From: Liolophura sinensis
Lineage: Eukaryota > Mollusca > Polyplacophora > Chitonida > Chitonidae
Direction: 5' to 3'
Length of the DNA: 64,000 nucleotides
NCBI RefSeq assembly: GCF_032854445.1
Contig: NC_088296.1
Location: 27,519,064 to 27,583,063, forward strand
Position 1 is the first letter of the stretch, and the number at the start of each line of letters is the position of its first letter. Made by a program: the position numbers and the translations under genes. Shown here one piece after another: positions 30,010-42,800 of this stretch. The notes under the pieces were generated by a model, which saw only the letters and a program-made list of their open reading frames with translations, was not told the origin of the DNA and made no database searches.

Positions 30010-30230
30010 AGTTACAGATGAACTTTCCCATGAGTGATGTACAGATTTGCACACCATACTGGTCAAAGACAGTGTGGTCTTCAACGAGCATTACGCAAAC
30101 GGTCACCTAGTCCTCATTATGAGGACTGAGAGATGAGGATTCTCCCCTGAGCCAAAGCCTCGCGAGTCCTCACAACTGATGGCTTGTATCTTTAACCACT
30201 GGACCACGACCTGTTGCCCTGCTAAACTCA
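30010..30230 (-). mobile_element. Possible tRNA-headed SINE of a third family
   Basis: Read on the minus strand it begins GGGCAACAGGTCGTGGTCCA plus GTGGTTAAAGATACAAG, which resembles a Pol III A-box head. No clear tail or target duplication is seen. Confidence 0.35.
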
Positions 30231-30584
30231 ACAGGCCATGTTATTCGTGTACCTGGTGAGGTGTGGGTGTCAGCAGCCGGTTGTCATGACTACATGGGAA
30301 CTATCTAATTGATTACACTATTGTGATAGCTGAGAAATAATAAAAGGAAGACAATAAATCACGCCTTGAAACACAAATTTTTATTAAAATGATAGAAAAG
30401 TAGTTACAAATGTACATGTGTATAGAAGTTCCTTGTTACAGGAGTAAATCAGCAGAAGTGTCTGAACAGTCGTATCAGACAGACAGACATGCCAGCGGAC
30501 ATTTTCATATGCCTGGTCATTCACGGAAGTTTTTATACAGAAGCAGCTGTTATTCTTGATCATGAGGCACGAGCATGCTTAAAA

Positions 30585-30613
30585 TAAGCAAGCAAGCAAG
30601 CAAGCAAGCAAGA
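30585..30613. repeat. (AAGC)n microsatellite
   Basis: About seven perfect AAGC units. Confidence 0.9.
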
Positions 30614-31639
30614 AAGCGGTCAAATCAGTCCCTAACAGCGTCACCAGCATCTGGGAAGATTGGATGATATTTGGTGCAGGGAGCAATCATCCCTTTTCTC
30701 TTATTGGACGACAGTAAGAAGACATGAATATTCATGTCATTACTTTCTACAAAGGGAAGCAACTCTTGTAAAAAAAAAAAATGCAGAAATCACACCCCTC
30801 CTCCACAAGAAATAATAAATGTATGAAATATGAACACTGAAAAAGAACCACAAATACAAATAACTAACACATCCTTAGCACGTTGTCAACTAAACAAACC
30901 TATAAGGTATTTTAAATATACAAATAGAGCAATAATGTATCTTAAACATCTAAATATCTCAACTAATATATAAGAGAAAGAAAAGACTAGAAAAAAAAAG
31001 CACAAAATGTACCAAATTTTTTAAAATCATCTTTTAATGTACCTGTGCATGGAGAGTCTATTTCAATTTACTAATGATATGGTCCTTATTGTTTTACAAG
31101 TTCAGCTGAATTCAGTTGTCTATATTCACATTCCAATCAAAGCAATGTGAATAATGGATACTCAAAACTTGGAGCACGATTCACTACCTCAAAACATTAA
31201 TCTGTTCATTACCAGCAATATGATGAAAAGAAAAATTCACCCAAAATTTCACTTTGATTAAAAAAAAAAAATAAAAAGTACAAAGATTATTACCAGATTT
31301 GTTGCATGAGTGGGATGACCTTGACAAGCTTCTACAAGACAGCGAAAAAATTAACATTAATTTACCAATCACCTGTCACGTAGTGTCCAAGAGGCACAAA
31401 TGACACCTCTGTCCTTTCTGGACAATGTAGGAACTTCTCAATGTCACAAACGTTTACCTCTTCAATCATGTCACTTATCACCATCATCTGTCTACTCCAA
31501 ATCACTTTCTGTGAAACTGTTTTTGAGACATCCACGTTATAACAAATGTGGCCCAAATTAGCTGCCTAACTTTTTTTGACAAGTCACATATTTCAATAGG
31601 TCTGTACTCTATTGTCTGAATTCACTTTCCTTTAATACG

Positions 31640-31810
31640 CCTTAAATAACTTGATTAATTCACCTGACCGATTTTGATAATCACATGTCAGTGGTAGGTT
31701 ACCTTTACTATCAAACATGCCTTTTAATAAGTTGATTAACTCACCTGACCAATTTTGATAATCACAGGTGAGTGGTATGTTACCTTCACTATTAAATTGC
31801 TCATTTGCAG
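31640..31810. repeat. Direct duplication, ~84-bp unit, 2 copies
   Basis: CACCTGACCGATTTTGATAA, TCACATGTCAGTGGTAGGTT, ACCTTTACTAT and CACCTGACCAATTTTGATAA are repeated in order. Confidence 0.85.
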
Positions 31811-32831
31811 CCTCCAAACTTTCATTTTACCTGTATATGAGTAATTGCAAAGATCAGGTGAATGTTCTCTTTTAGGAATACTATATACACAAATTTATGT
31901 ATTTATCAACTTTAATGCAATTTTATGTCACTCAAGAACACATGCACATGTGTGTTTTCCAGCAATGGTAATTTATCTAAAGTAAAGCTTAAAATTTTAT
32001 AGGTGATAATATTCCATGGCCCTGGTTTGATTCATCTACCTTTACATAAGGCCATTTAGGAGTTTTGTCTGAAGTCGGATTCATTTCTTATTAGAAAAAC
32101 TCAATGGTTGGCTTCAAAAGTAGCATTTTAAGTCTTAGGTACGTCTGATAGTGCATTCTGACATAAAAAGTTTAGGTGAAATGCACTAACTTGTATTATT
32201 TCAGGTTTGTGAAGTCTTGTTGAGTAATAATTAGTACACCTGTTATTTTTCCCTGAATTGGGCTATGTAATATAGGCCATTAACTCTCTACTGACTAACA
32301 TGAGGTATGCAAAAATGCGCTTTCAGACAGAAGTACACAGACGTAAAATGATACTTTGGGTGGAACACTTAAGTTTTCTGATAAGAAATTAACCAAACTT
32401 TGCAAAACAGTCTTTAAGATGCCTAAAAGGTAAAATCAATCAGAATTGAAAACTGCTAAATTCTCAGTGACATACAGAATCAACAGGATCCGTAGGAAAT
32501 CAGGGTTTTTACAGGATTTGGACTGTGCAAGGTAACATACAGATTTTATAACAGAATTGGGCAATGCAATATTTGATTTTTCTACATGATTGAATATGTT
32601 CTGCAGTTTTATGATATACTAGTACAATTAGGACAAACCATTTCATATCAACCTCAATATGCAGTACAAGATGTAGTGTTATAAATAAATTCTTTGTCAA
32701 ACCACACAAAAATATATTCTTTTAAAGTTCAGGCAAAAAAAAAAAATAAAAAGCAAAAGTTTTAACTAAGCAGACTACAAAGAAAACTATATCAGCTGAC
32801 ATCTCTCAGTCTTACATTCACTGTAAGCTTG

Positions 32832-33328
32832 TGTCAGTTTTGTTACATTTTGTCAAAAAGCTCCTTACCTGGTGCACACATCAACAAAAAATACCAAACA
32901 ATAAATTCTCTGTTTGTCAGTTTTGTTACATTTTGTCAAAAAGCTCCTTACCTGGTGAACACATCAACAAAAAATACCAAACAATAAATTCTCTGTTTGT
33001 CAGTTTTGTTACACTTTGTCAAAAAGCTCCTTACCTGGTGAACACATCAACAAAAAATACCAAACAATAAATTCTCTGTTTGTCAGTTTTGTTACACTTT
33101 GTCAAAAAGCTCCTTACCTGGTGAACACATCAACAAAAAATACCAAACAATAAATTCTCTGTTTGTCAGTTTTGTTACACTTTGTCATAAAGCTCCCCAT
33201 CTGGTGCACACATCAACAAAAAATACCAAACAATAAATTCTCTGTTTGTCAGTTTTGTTACACTTTGTCAAAAAGCTCCTCATCTGGTGAACACATCAAC
33301 AAAAAATACCAAACAATAAATTCTCTGT
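32832..33328. repeat. Tandem array, 83-bp unit, ~6 copies
   Basis: The unit contains TGTCAGTTTTGTTACACTTT, GTCAAAAAGCTCCTTACCTG and AACAATAAATTCTCTGTT. Starts at 32835 and 32918 give an 83-bp period. Confidence 0.95.
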
Positions 33329-34979
33329 AAAGTAAAGCAACACAAAACTATCGACAACAGGCAGGGTTTTTTTGTATATGGTACCTTCACAATTTTCTTT
33401 GTTCACTCTGTAAAGGTCTGGGGAAGTTTCATAGCAAAACAATAACATACAGCTACATTGTGTCTAAACAAAACAAACTAAAATATAGGGTATATAACTT
33501 GAAATAATCCACTACAAAAATAAAACGTACAAAAAAATACAATGTTAGAAATTGTCTACTAGCTGCTACAGATGACATACAGGTGCTTTAGCATCCATGA
33601 CAGGTGTCAGACCAACACATGCAATTCCCAAATATTCACACAGAAACACCTACATGAATAAAGTTGTCATGGCAACCCAGAAAATTTCACCTTCTGATCT
33701 ATACTTTTACAACAGTTTGGATTTTGAAACAGATGTCTGAAGCCTTGAACACGGAAGGGTGTGGGGGGTGACGGGGATGGGGGGCAGTGACGAATTCTCA
33801 CAAACTGTCTTTTGATTCATATGCCAGATATTTACATATTAAAAAAGCTACTATTAACCAGGCTTTGGAATATTGAGGGGACTTTTGCATTGAAGACACA
33901 CAAAGGTAGCAGGCGTACATAATAAATTTACCTGGATATGACACCTGGATATATAAGTAGTCAATTCAAATTGAAATGATGGAGAATATATAAGCTGTGA
34001 CCAGGACTTCAGAGGCCTATTGGTGAAAACAAGATGGCTGTATAGATAGAAGGTTTGTTTGCCTTCTCCACTGAGGCAGTAGGGTTGACCCTATTTTGAG
34101 ATGGTTATAAATAGGGTATCTGTACACACTGTCAGTCATGAAAAATGTCTATTCTGGGAGATCTTACATGGGCGTCTGGTTTACAGGTGATGAAGTCACA
34201 TCTCTTTACCACAAATACTGTGACTTTAATCAAACATTCCATTTTAAAATTATATGCTTTTTTAAAAATCGTGTACAGCACACAATGTATAGAAATTGTA
34301 GATGTAATAAAAAATTTTAATCTCTTTATATTAAATTAACTGAGTTTTTTTTAACAATAATCTTATTTAATGTCATTCAGAAATTCAATACTCTTGAACA
34401 GTATAGAAAATATCTTAATTTTTTCAGAGCTGTTAATACTTCTTCATATATGTAACTATTAAATCTAACTGATGTCACTAAATTTCTCTTTCAATGATAC
34501 CAAATCATGATTTTTTACATAAAAAATGTCAAATGAATAAATGGGGTACAGAATCGACGCTGATTGGCTGACAATGGAGATAGGGTTTCCTGGGTTAAAT
34601 GTTACAGCCTAAATCACGCTTGTATAAATGTACCATACCTAAAATTTAGCTTAGACAAGGCATAGCCTGGACTTTCCTGTCCCTCACACAAGTCAATCAG
34701 ATTGGAATCTGCATCCCCTTAAATATCCCTAATAAACTTTCATTACATTTGTTAAGCAAAGGTTTTAAATTTCGTTCGTTAACACCGAAACATGCATGAC
34801 ATTTCGTACTGGCAAATCACAAACCTATTAAACACAACTGAAGACTCCCTATGTTTTTTTACATATTCTGTTTGTCCGGCACCATTTACACAGATTGTAT
34901 CTCACAGGATCTCTTTGATGCCTTTTCATACGATGTTTTGGTCAGGCTTGTATACATACATACGGCAAATGACCTCAAA

Positions 34980-35150
34980 TTTTTCGTGCATTTTTTGAGG
35001 AAAACAAATGTCACAAAATGTTTTATTTGGTGCTGAAACTTTAATTTTTCCTGTAGGCATGGTAACTAGATACGATCCTGTCTTTCAAACAAACCTCAAA
35101 ACGCCTTTCTAGATTAACCTAACTCCCAGAATCAGGTCAAATGTGTGATT
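34980..35150 (-). repeat. Dispersed repeat family X, copy 7
   Basis: On the + strand it reads TTTTATTTGGTGCTGAAACT, TTTCAAACAAACCTCAAAAC, GCCTTTCTAGATTAACC and AACTCCCAGAATCAGG, the reverse complement of the blocks in copies 1-6. Confidence 0.65.
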
Positions 35151-36544
35151 TATCAAATTTCTCCTCCTCCTCCTCAATTCAGATTTACAGCATGCAATGG
35201 TCATGTGATCACTCACAGTCATGTGATCAATCAACCATATAAATGTTTAGCAAACAGCACAGGTACAATGTATACTATTGTATATATTACTATAAAAACA
35301 TAAAGCTCTGCAATTTTACCCAAAGTCATTGCCTCTAAAACACTAAATACTGATCAGGAGGTGATAACTGCCATAACAGTGACAAAAAAAAAAAATAACT
35401 ACATACCCAAAATATTCAAAGCGCTGGGTCAAGCTTTGACATTTGATTTGTTCTAGCTCTAGCTATTCTGTTGAATGACCACAATGTATACATAAACTGT
35501 TACTTTTGTGGATCTCCTGCATGGCTGTAAATCCATGGTATATACTTTAGGCCATCATCAAAAATATTTTTGTTGGGAAGGATCTGACAAACTCTCAAAA
35601 AAGGGTACCACAACTGTAAAACATATTTAATGACCTTTACATAAAATTACATAAAACGTTATTTACTTTAAATGTCTATTATTTTCTTTAGCCAAATTTT
35701 TTTTTCATTTGCTCATGTTATACCCAACAAGGAATGTTTTAAGGATGGCCTACACGGATAAAATATTTGAATTTTGACGAACAAATATGCACAAACAAAT
35801 TTCTTACAAAGTTGCCAGAATAAATGGGCAAACAACTTGTAAATATTTCTAGAAAGAAGCGATTTTGTTTTCCAGGTTTACATGTATGGCTAATGTTTTC
35901 AAGATGTTTATAATACCCTGAACATTTCCAAAATATTTCTGCATAAATATTTTAAAAATAAAATATGTAAGAAATCCGCATTTTTGTGACACATACAACA
36001 GAAAATTCTTTGCTTTAGTGACCTTTTGTATCAGGGTCATGAAGGACTGAAATACTATGATTTTCATACAGTATAACTTTTGGCAAAATGAAGTCTCTGG
36101 GATATGCAATTGTGATTAAAGTACATTCATGATTAAGAATTTCAGATCATAAATTCCAAAAAAACATATATATATATATATATATCAATCCAAACAAACA
36201 AATTTAATACCAGATTACTTCGTTTATACATCTGAACAATCTAATTTCCAGTGATGTTTGTTCAGACTTACTGTTTGTTCAGACTTACTGTACTCTGCAG
36301 CAAATATCTCTTGAGTCTTATCGTTTCCTGTCACACATGTCACACCTGTACTACAGCTGACGGGATATATAGGCCAGATACAGCTGCTGATGAAATGAAC
36401 ATTAACTCAAGCCTGCTACTCTACTTTTATTTGAAATCAGGCTGTCTCATCTTCAATTTCCTCCCATTTTCCCTATCTCTCCCATGGTAATGTCTCAAAG
36501 ACACTGAGTCAACTCCACTGGCTAAGCCTATGCTCCCAAACAAA

Positions 36545-36668
36545 CCTCAATACAGCTTTGGAAAGCTCAATACAGCTTTGGAAAGCTCAATACAGCTTTG
36601 AAAACCTCAATACAGCTTTGGAAAGCTCAATACAGCTTTGTAAGCTCAATACAGCTTTGTAAGCTCAA
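36545..36668. repeat. Tandem array, ~20-bp unit, ~7 copies
   Basis: The unit is CTCAATACAGCTTTGGAAAG. It is flanked by AAACAAACCTC and AACAGAACTCCCAGAATCAG, which are family X blocks in minus orientation, so the array appears to have expanded inside an X copy. Confidence 0.85.
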
Positions 36669-39600
36669 CAGAACTCCCAGAATCAGGCAAAATGTGCAAC
36701 TTAGTCATGGTTGTATTTTGATATATTCCAAAAAAAAAAATATACATATATAAATAATTTTTTTCTACATTTCATTTTCAAGTTTGAGGTTGCATCTGCT
36801 TGGATGCATATCATCACAGTCAAAGTGATCGGTACTTCAGTTGATATAAAATCAAAACTGATAAGCATGTGTTTTAGTGTTTTCGTGGTTCAGTGTTTTC
36901 GTGTTTTTATAAATGCTATGAACCGTGAAGTCACACACAGGCTACACCTTAAAACTTTATCAGCCAGAACAACATGTAGCAACATGCACACAGCATAAAA
37001 AGACTTGTGACAGTAAAACCGGCTGCCCAGAGTATACGGTAACAGCTTTGGCTAAATAATTATTTGAAACCTATCTTTATTTTTTGGCAATACATACAGT
37101 TTTTTGGCCTGTCCTTAGAATGTATCTTCACAAATAGTTCGTTTTCACCCCGTTCCCATGGGCATTTTCTGTCTCTGGAAAACGTCAGGCTTCACAAGTT
37201 TCTTTCTATTTAAAACATTTCTCCTGAAGATTGGTACCATCGAAACTCTTGATCTATGCAAATTAAAATTTTATAAAGCTATACATGTATGAAAATGCTC
37301 ATCAATTTTAATAGCAGATGAGAATAATCTTAAATTTTTAAATTAGCTGAATGTTGTGATTTTTTGATTGTATGATATAAATTCAACTTATAAATTATAA
37401 CTGTTGCCGAGTATGTTTTAGATATATGTAATTTTTGATTTACTTCATATTTTGTATATTTAATTTGAATAAAATTTAACATATTTGCAGGAAACGTTCA
37501 GCCTTTAAACGAGTTAAAGCAAGATGTGACTAAATGTAATAAAAAGGTCACATACAGTTCTAGAAGGCATCAAGATGTCCTTCAATTGTAATTGGGAAAA
37601 TGTTTATGTTTTTTTTACTTTTTCATTTCGATTACATGTTGGTAATAAATTATTTAATACTTAAAAAAAAAGGTCGATATCATTTTAGGCAAATTGCAAG
37701 AAAATATAATTAGTGTTGGAAGAATATGATGTGCAGGTTGTATGCAAATATGTGACTTCACAAAAATAAACATTTATACAAAGGTATTTAAGTCTCAGTA
37801 AACAAACACTATACAAATATATTTACACATGTCAATATATATATATATATATATCACTATATACATGTACAAGAATTAATATCTCTCTATTAAAAAGCAA
37901 TTTCTTGTTTAAAACAGTTAAGGAGGGTGCAGCACAAATTGATTCAGAAGTACAGCTGAGAGTGTACATGTACATGGCATCTGGCCCAAACTGGCCCATC
38001 TGTACAGCATGAAAACTTCTCATACGCCAAAGGCACTGGGCTCTCCAAAACAATCTTGTGAACAAATCCAGAATTCATTTTACTGTTTTCTGAACATAAG
38101 CTTGTTTGCAAGCTTGTTTAGGGAGCAAACAAAAAAAAAAAAAAAAGGTGGAGAAAACATAAAAATCACATGAAGTTCAGATGAAAGAATGCGAAAAGTT
38201 TTTTGTGAATGTGGTCTTCAACATGTTTATCAATTTTTCTTTAATGAGAAAAACACATTAAAATATTTTTGTATGCTGGGTATTTGGGACCACCTTTCTA
38301 TATAGTCTTTAGTCTTTGGGTCATAATGTTGTAAAGGATGTCTATAACACATACTTAACAAATACATCTGCACTAGAATTTGGTATTTTTAGCTGCTAGC
38401 AACTGTGCTTAACCAGGATTTTGATCATTTTTATATTTTTAACATATTCATAAATACTATTATAATTCAGATTAAATGCATATATTTGGATATAAACAAC
38501 AAATTCATATTGAAATATATTTATTAGAAATGCATGATATCCTTATTTAGAACATTATTAAGCAAGGATAAATACCCAAAGGTGATCTCACCACCATACA
38601 TAAATATTTTCATATACCTTTTTTTTTTCTTAAAAAGAAAAAAATGAAAAAAAAAATATTAAAGATTAAATATGCAAATAACTTTTGATGCTCTTTCATC
38701 TGATTTTGGCATCATTTTTATGTTTTCTTCCCCTTTAAGTGTAAGCCATGTCACAGAGAGATGACCGTTAATGCCAGACTATGCGTTGAAGGACAGATAT
38801 CCCCTACAGTAAGGGAACTTGAGAGTCTAATTTAATATATTGGAATACTATCAAACCAGAAAAAATAATTAAATATTAAATCCTCGTAATTTTGACATGC
38901 TTTGGCATTCTTGTGAGATTTCTCTCAAAAAACAAAGCTATGTAAATAACATTATAAAAACAGGTGCTTTTATTGTCATGGTAACAAACTGGGGAACTGT
39001 CTCATGGAGTCCCCAATAACCACTGCCTATTCTTGTAGAGACCTTTCTATCAATGAGACTTCAATTTTCAATGCATAATGCCAAGATTTGAAAAATACTG
39101 TAATTTTAGTCAGTTTTGCCTCAGTGACACCATCCTGATTTCTAATTTTTTGTCATTTACTAAAAGTGCTAATGTAATCAGTGCAAAAATTCCATCTCTT
39201 AAAACTAAGATTTTTAACCAGCCTTATTTAAAAATTCCAAATGATATGACAGATTTTTAGAAGACTCACAGTGAATACATAAAACAGAGGTCAGAACTTC
39301 TCACCGTTTTGATAAAACTGTCCCAAATTTCAGGTTGCTTTTAATACTGTCACATGTGGTCACATGGACTGTAAATTGGGAAAAAAGATTTTGGTGTATT
39401 CAAATGGGAGAAAAAAAATGGCAATGAAATAAAGCCATTGGATGGCGCCGAAAGAAATGCACACCAGTGTGTATGCAGAGCACCATCTAGTGGCAAAAAC
39501 CGTCATCAAATCCTTCTAACTTCAATTTGTCAAATTAAACACTGATCCTCCACTGACGGCCCTCTGGTGGAGAGAAAAACAGCAGGGCTGTGTTTACACA

Positions 39601-39783
39601 GGGAACTTACTGTGACCGGCTAGGTAAAGCCCTGGTCCCATTCTGGGCACATTTAGCTGCTCCTTCGTGTACATGTACACAGTTTGGGACCAGGCGAGAC
39701 AAACTCCCTACAGTGACAGGAATAGGTATAGCACTCTTCAGTAGGTAAGGAAGGAAAGTTATACAGCAGCCATATATTCTGTC

Positions 39784-39896
39784 TTAACAACTGCACGGTG
39801 TAAATGCCGATTCTTCTTCGGGTTTCTTCAAGTCTAAACTTTTATCCCCGTTCTTGGTGACGTTGGGTTGATCTTCAACTTGAGCCTTGTATATAT
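39784..39896 (-). CDS. Rab11 paralogue last exon
   Basis: 113 nt, minus-strand acceptor TTTCACAG. It encodes [20 protein letters not shown], a Lys/Glu-rich stretch and the C-terminus TPCSC. The CxC ending differs from the adjacent cysteines of the Rab11 copy. Confidence 0.93.
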
Positions 39897-42800
39897 CTGT
39901 GAAAGAAAATGGATAAATGTCATCACAGCAACAATGTTTATGTAGCAAGTAAGTGAAAAGACCAACAATGTTTATGTAGCAAGTAAGTGAAAAGACCAAC
40001 AATGTTTATGTAGCAACAAAGTGAAAAGACCAACAATGTTTATGTAGCAAGTATAAAGTGAAAAGACCAACAATGTTTATGTAGCAAGAATAAATTGAAA
40101 AGACCAACAATGTTTATGTAGCAACAAAGTGAAAAGGCCAGCAATGTTTATGCAGCAAAAAGTGAAAACACCAACAATGTTAATGTAGCAACAAAGTGAA
40201 AACACCAACAACGTTTCAATATTTAGAATGATCTTGTAAGACCAACAGTGTTCATATACAGAAGTGATACATTCATGTAGATGTATATGGATGATTTAGC
40301 ACAAATAATATAGCTTATTCTGATTGGTGGACTGTAGAATTACAATAAGTTTAAGTTTAAATTTGTCATAAATGTATATGAATCATGTAGCAATAAATGC
40401 ACATATAGCAATAAATGCACATATAGCAATAAAGCAATAAATGCACATATAGCAATAAATGCACATACAGCAATAAATATACATGGAGCAATAACAAGTA
40501 ACAAGAAACAATGAAGAATAATGGACAAGCTATTTAGGTATGACAGTCTCACATATTTCAATTTTCTGCTGACGATATGGGGTCACAGTTTTGATTTCAT
40601 GGGGTCCTGGTCTATTACTTACCTACTAAGAGGTTGTTAAAAGCAGTTCCAACATTTGTACAATCCAAAGCTGAGGTTTCTATAAAAGAGTAGTGGTGTT
40701 TTTCTGTAAACAGAGAATTTACAAGATTTAAAGTCTGAGAAAACAGTAAGATAAAGAGCAATGCATGTATATTTATGTATATAAAAGAAAGCACTAAAAT
40801 GAAGTATGTACTAGATGAAAGACCATTAAAAACTGCCCAGGAAAATAATTGGATTTATTTTTTTTTTTAATTTGTTTAACCTAGTAATAAAAATGGATTG
40901 GGATATTTTATTCTATGGTGGCCTTTTCTGACCATAAAAGGACCAGTGATATCACATCAGGTTTATGCTAGTTAACACTCATCAGAATGCTACACTTCAT
41001 ATATATATATCTATGAATGCATTTGCTGATTTGACCTTGAAGCAATTTGTTTCAGACAAAGAGTATAGATATGACATAACTGATATCTTCTGGGTCACAA
41101 CAGACAAAAGTCAAATCTGACTTATTTAACACAATTTTACTTGGTCAGAAAAATTATAACAAAAATGATTCCACAGTTTTTAATCGTTTTTCATCTGATA
41201 CATACTTCATTTTTGAGTGGTCTTTGCCTTTAAAGACTAATTGCGATATAAACTATCCATATATGACATTCAATTCTTATGCAATACAGCTGATTACAGA
41301 CGGTTGGGTGAGATATTTAGAGTGACTGAGTGAGTGGGTGAGTGCTTGGGGTTTAACGTCGTACTTAACAATTTTTCAGTCATATGACGATGCAGGAATC
41401 CTTAGAATGCCTCCTTGTTGCAGGACGGATTTCTACCGCTCTTTTATCTAGTGCTGCTTCACAGAGACGCCTTACTGAAAACAAGTAACCCGCCCCACCC
41501 AAGCCATTATACTGATACGGGTCAACCAGACATGGCACTACCCTCTTAATGCTGAACGCCAAGCGAGGATGCTACAAACTCCTGTTTTAAGATCTTAGGT
41601 GTGACAACCCTGGATTGACTGTTGATGTACCACCCCTGAAGCAGGCGATTTACCAACTGTGCCAGTCAGGGTGGGTGAGACACAGAGATTTGATCTGAGA
41701 ACCTCTTTACCGCCCTCAGCCCCTTCTCATTTACCCTCACCCACAAACACAACATTGTAACATCATTTCATGTATATGCAAGCATTGTGGTAGGATGAAA
41801 CTTTGCAGAGCCCCGGGGAAACCCCCACAAATCCACAGGCTTCCACGAATGATCGGACATTCCAGAGAGAAAGCCAGCATGAGCGACGGCATGGGTGAGA
41901 GGCTCCTCGGCCCTGCTGTGGTAGTACGCTCACCACTAGGAAAAAGGAGGTCCTAATATTCTTACCACCCCACCCTATTTTTTTCTGATAGGGTTAAGTT
42001 ACCTCCAACATCAAATTTTTGATGTATGGCCTTACAAACTGTTTGCATGTAATCAGATCTGCACCCTAATATAGGCACGGTCACATTGAGTGCACACATC
42101 ATAACAGGATCACATGAGATGCATTCAAAAGATGTCTCATACATGCTGTAAACTAAGCCATTCAGTCTGATCTCAATCTTAATATTTATTTATTTATTTG
42201 ATTGGTGTTTTACGCCGTACTCAAGAATATTTCTCTTATATGACGGCCGCCAGCATTATGGGGGAGGAGGAAACCAGAGTCCGGGGGGAAACCCACGATC
42301 ATCCGCAGGTTGCTGACAGACCTTGCCACGTACGGCCGGAGAGGAAGCCAGCATGAGCTGGACTTGAACTGTGATGGCAGCTGGAGCTTCCTAACAGGCT
42401 GAGAGATTATGTACTGATGTGACTGGTGTTTGTGCAGAATACTTCACTCACATGACAACTCACAGCAACTGACTCGAGCAAATATCCCACCAGCTACAAG
42501 CTTTTAACCAATAATAACAAATCATTTAAAAGAAAAAAATCCAAAAGAGAAATTACCGATTTTATGCCATAAAGAAAAAAAACCCTGTGATTTCATGTCA
42601 TCTTGTTCTAAGGACCCTCAATAAATGAATGGCTCATGTCTATATTGCACAGGATGTCAAAACTCTGAACCACTGATCAAGCCACTTATCGATCCACTGA
42701 TCAAAACACTGATCGACCCACCTCAGGACAGACAGCACGGTTTATATAGTCTCGACCAAAAAAAAAAACAAGAAAACTATCGAGAGGGGTGGTTTTCCTC

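Larger units (their letters stand above)
30366..39783 (-). other. Probable very long 3' UTR of the Rab11 paralogue
   Basis: This is 9.4 kb immediately downstream of the paralogue's stop. It is AT-rich with many A/T runs, has no recognisable coding exon and no SINE A or B copy. On the minus strand a canonical AATAAA lies at 30385-30380, just before the point where ordinary repeat-bearing DNA resumes. Local features are two ~84-bp repeats at 31650-31800, an 83-bp array at 32832, a repeat X copy at 34980, a 20-bp array at 36545 and (TA)n runs near 36170 and 37840. The 3' UTR reading is inference. Confidence 0.35.
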
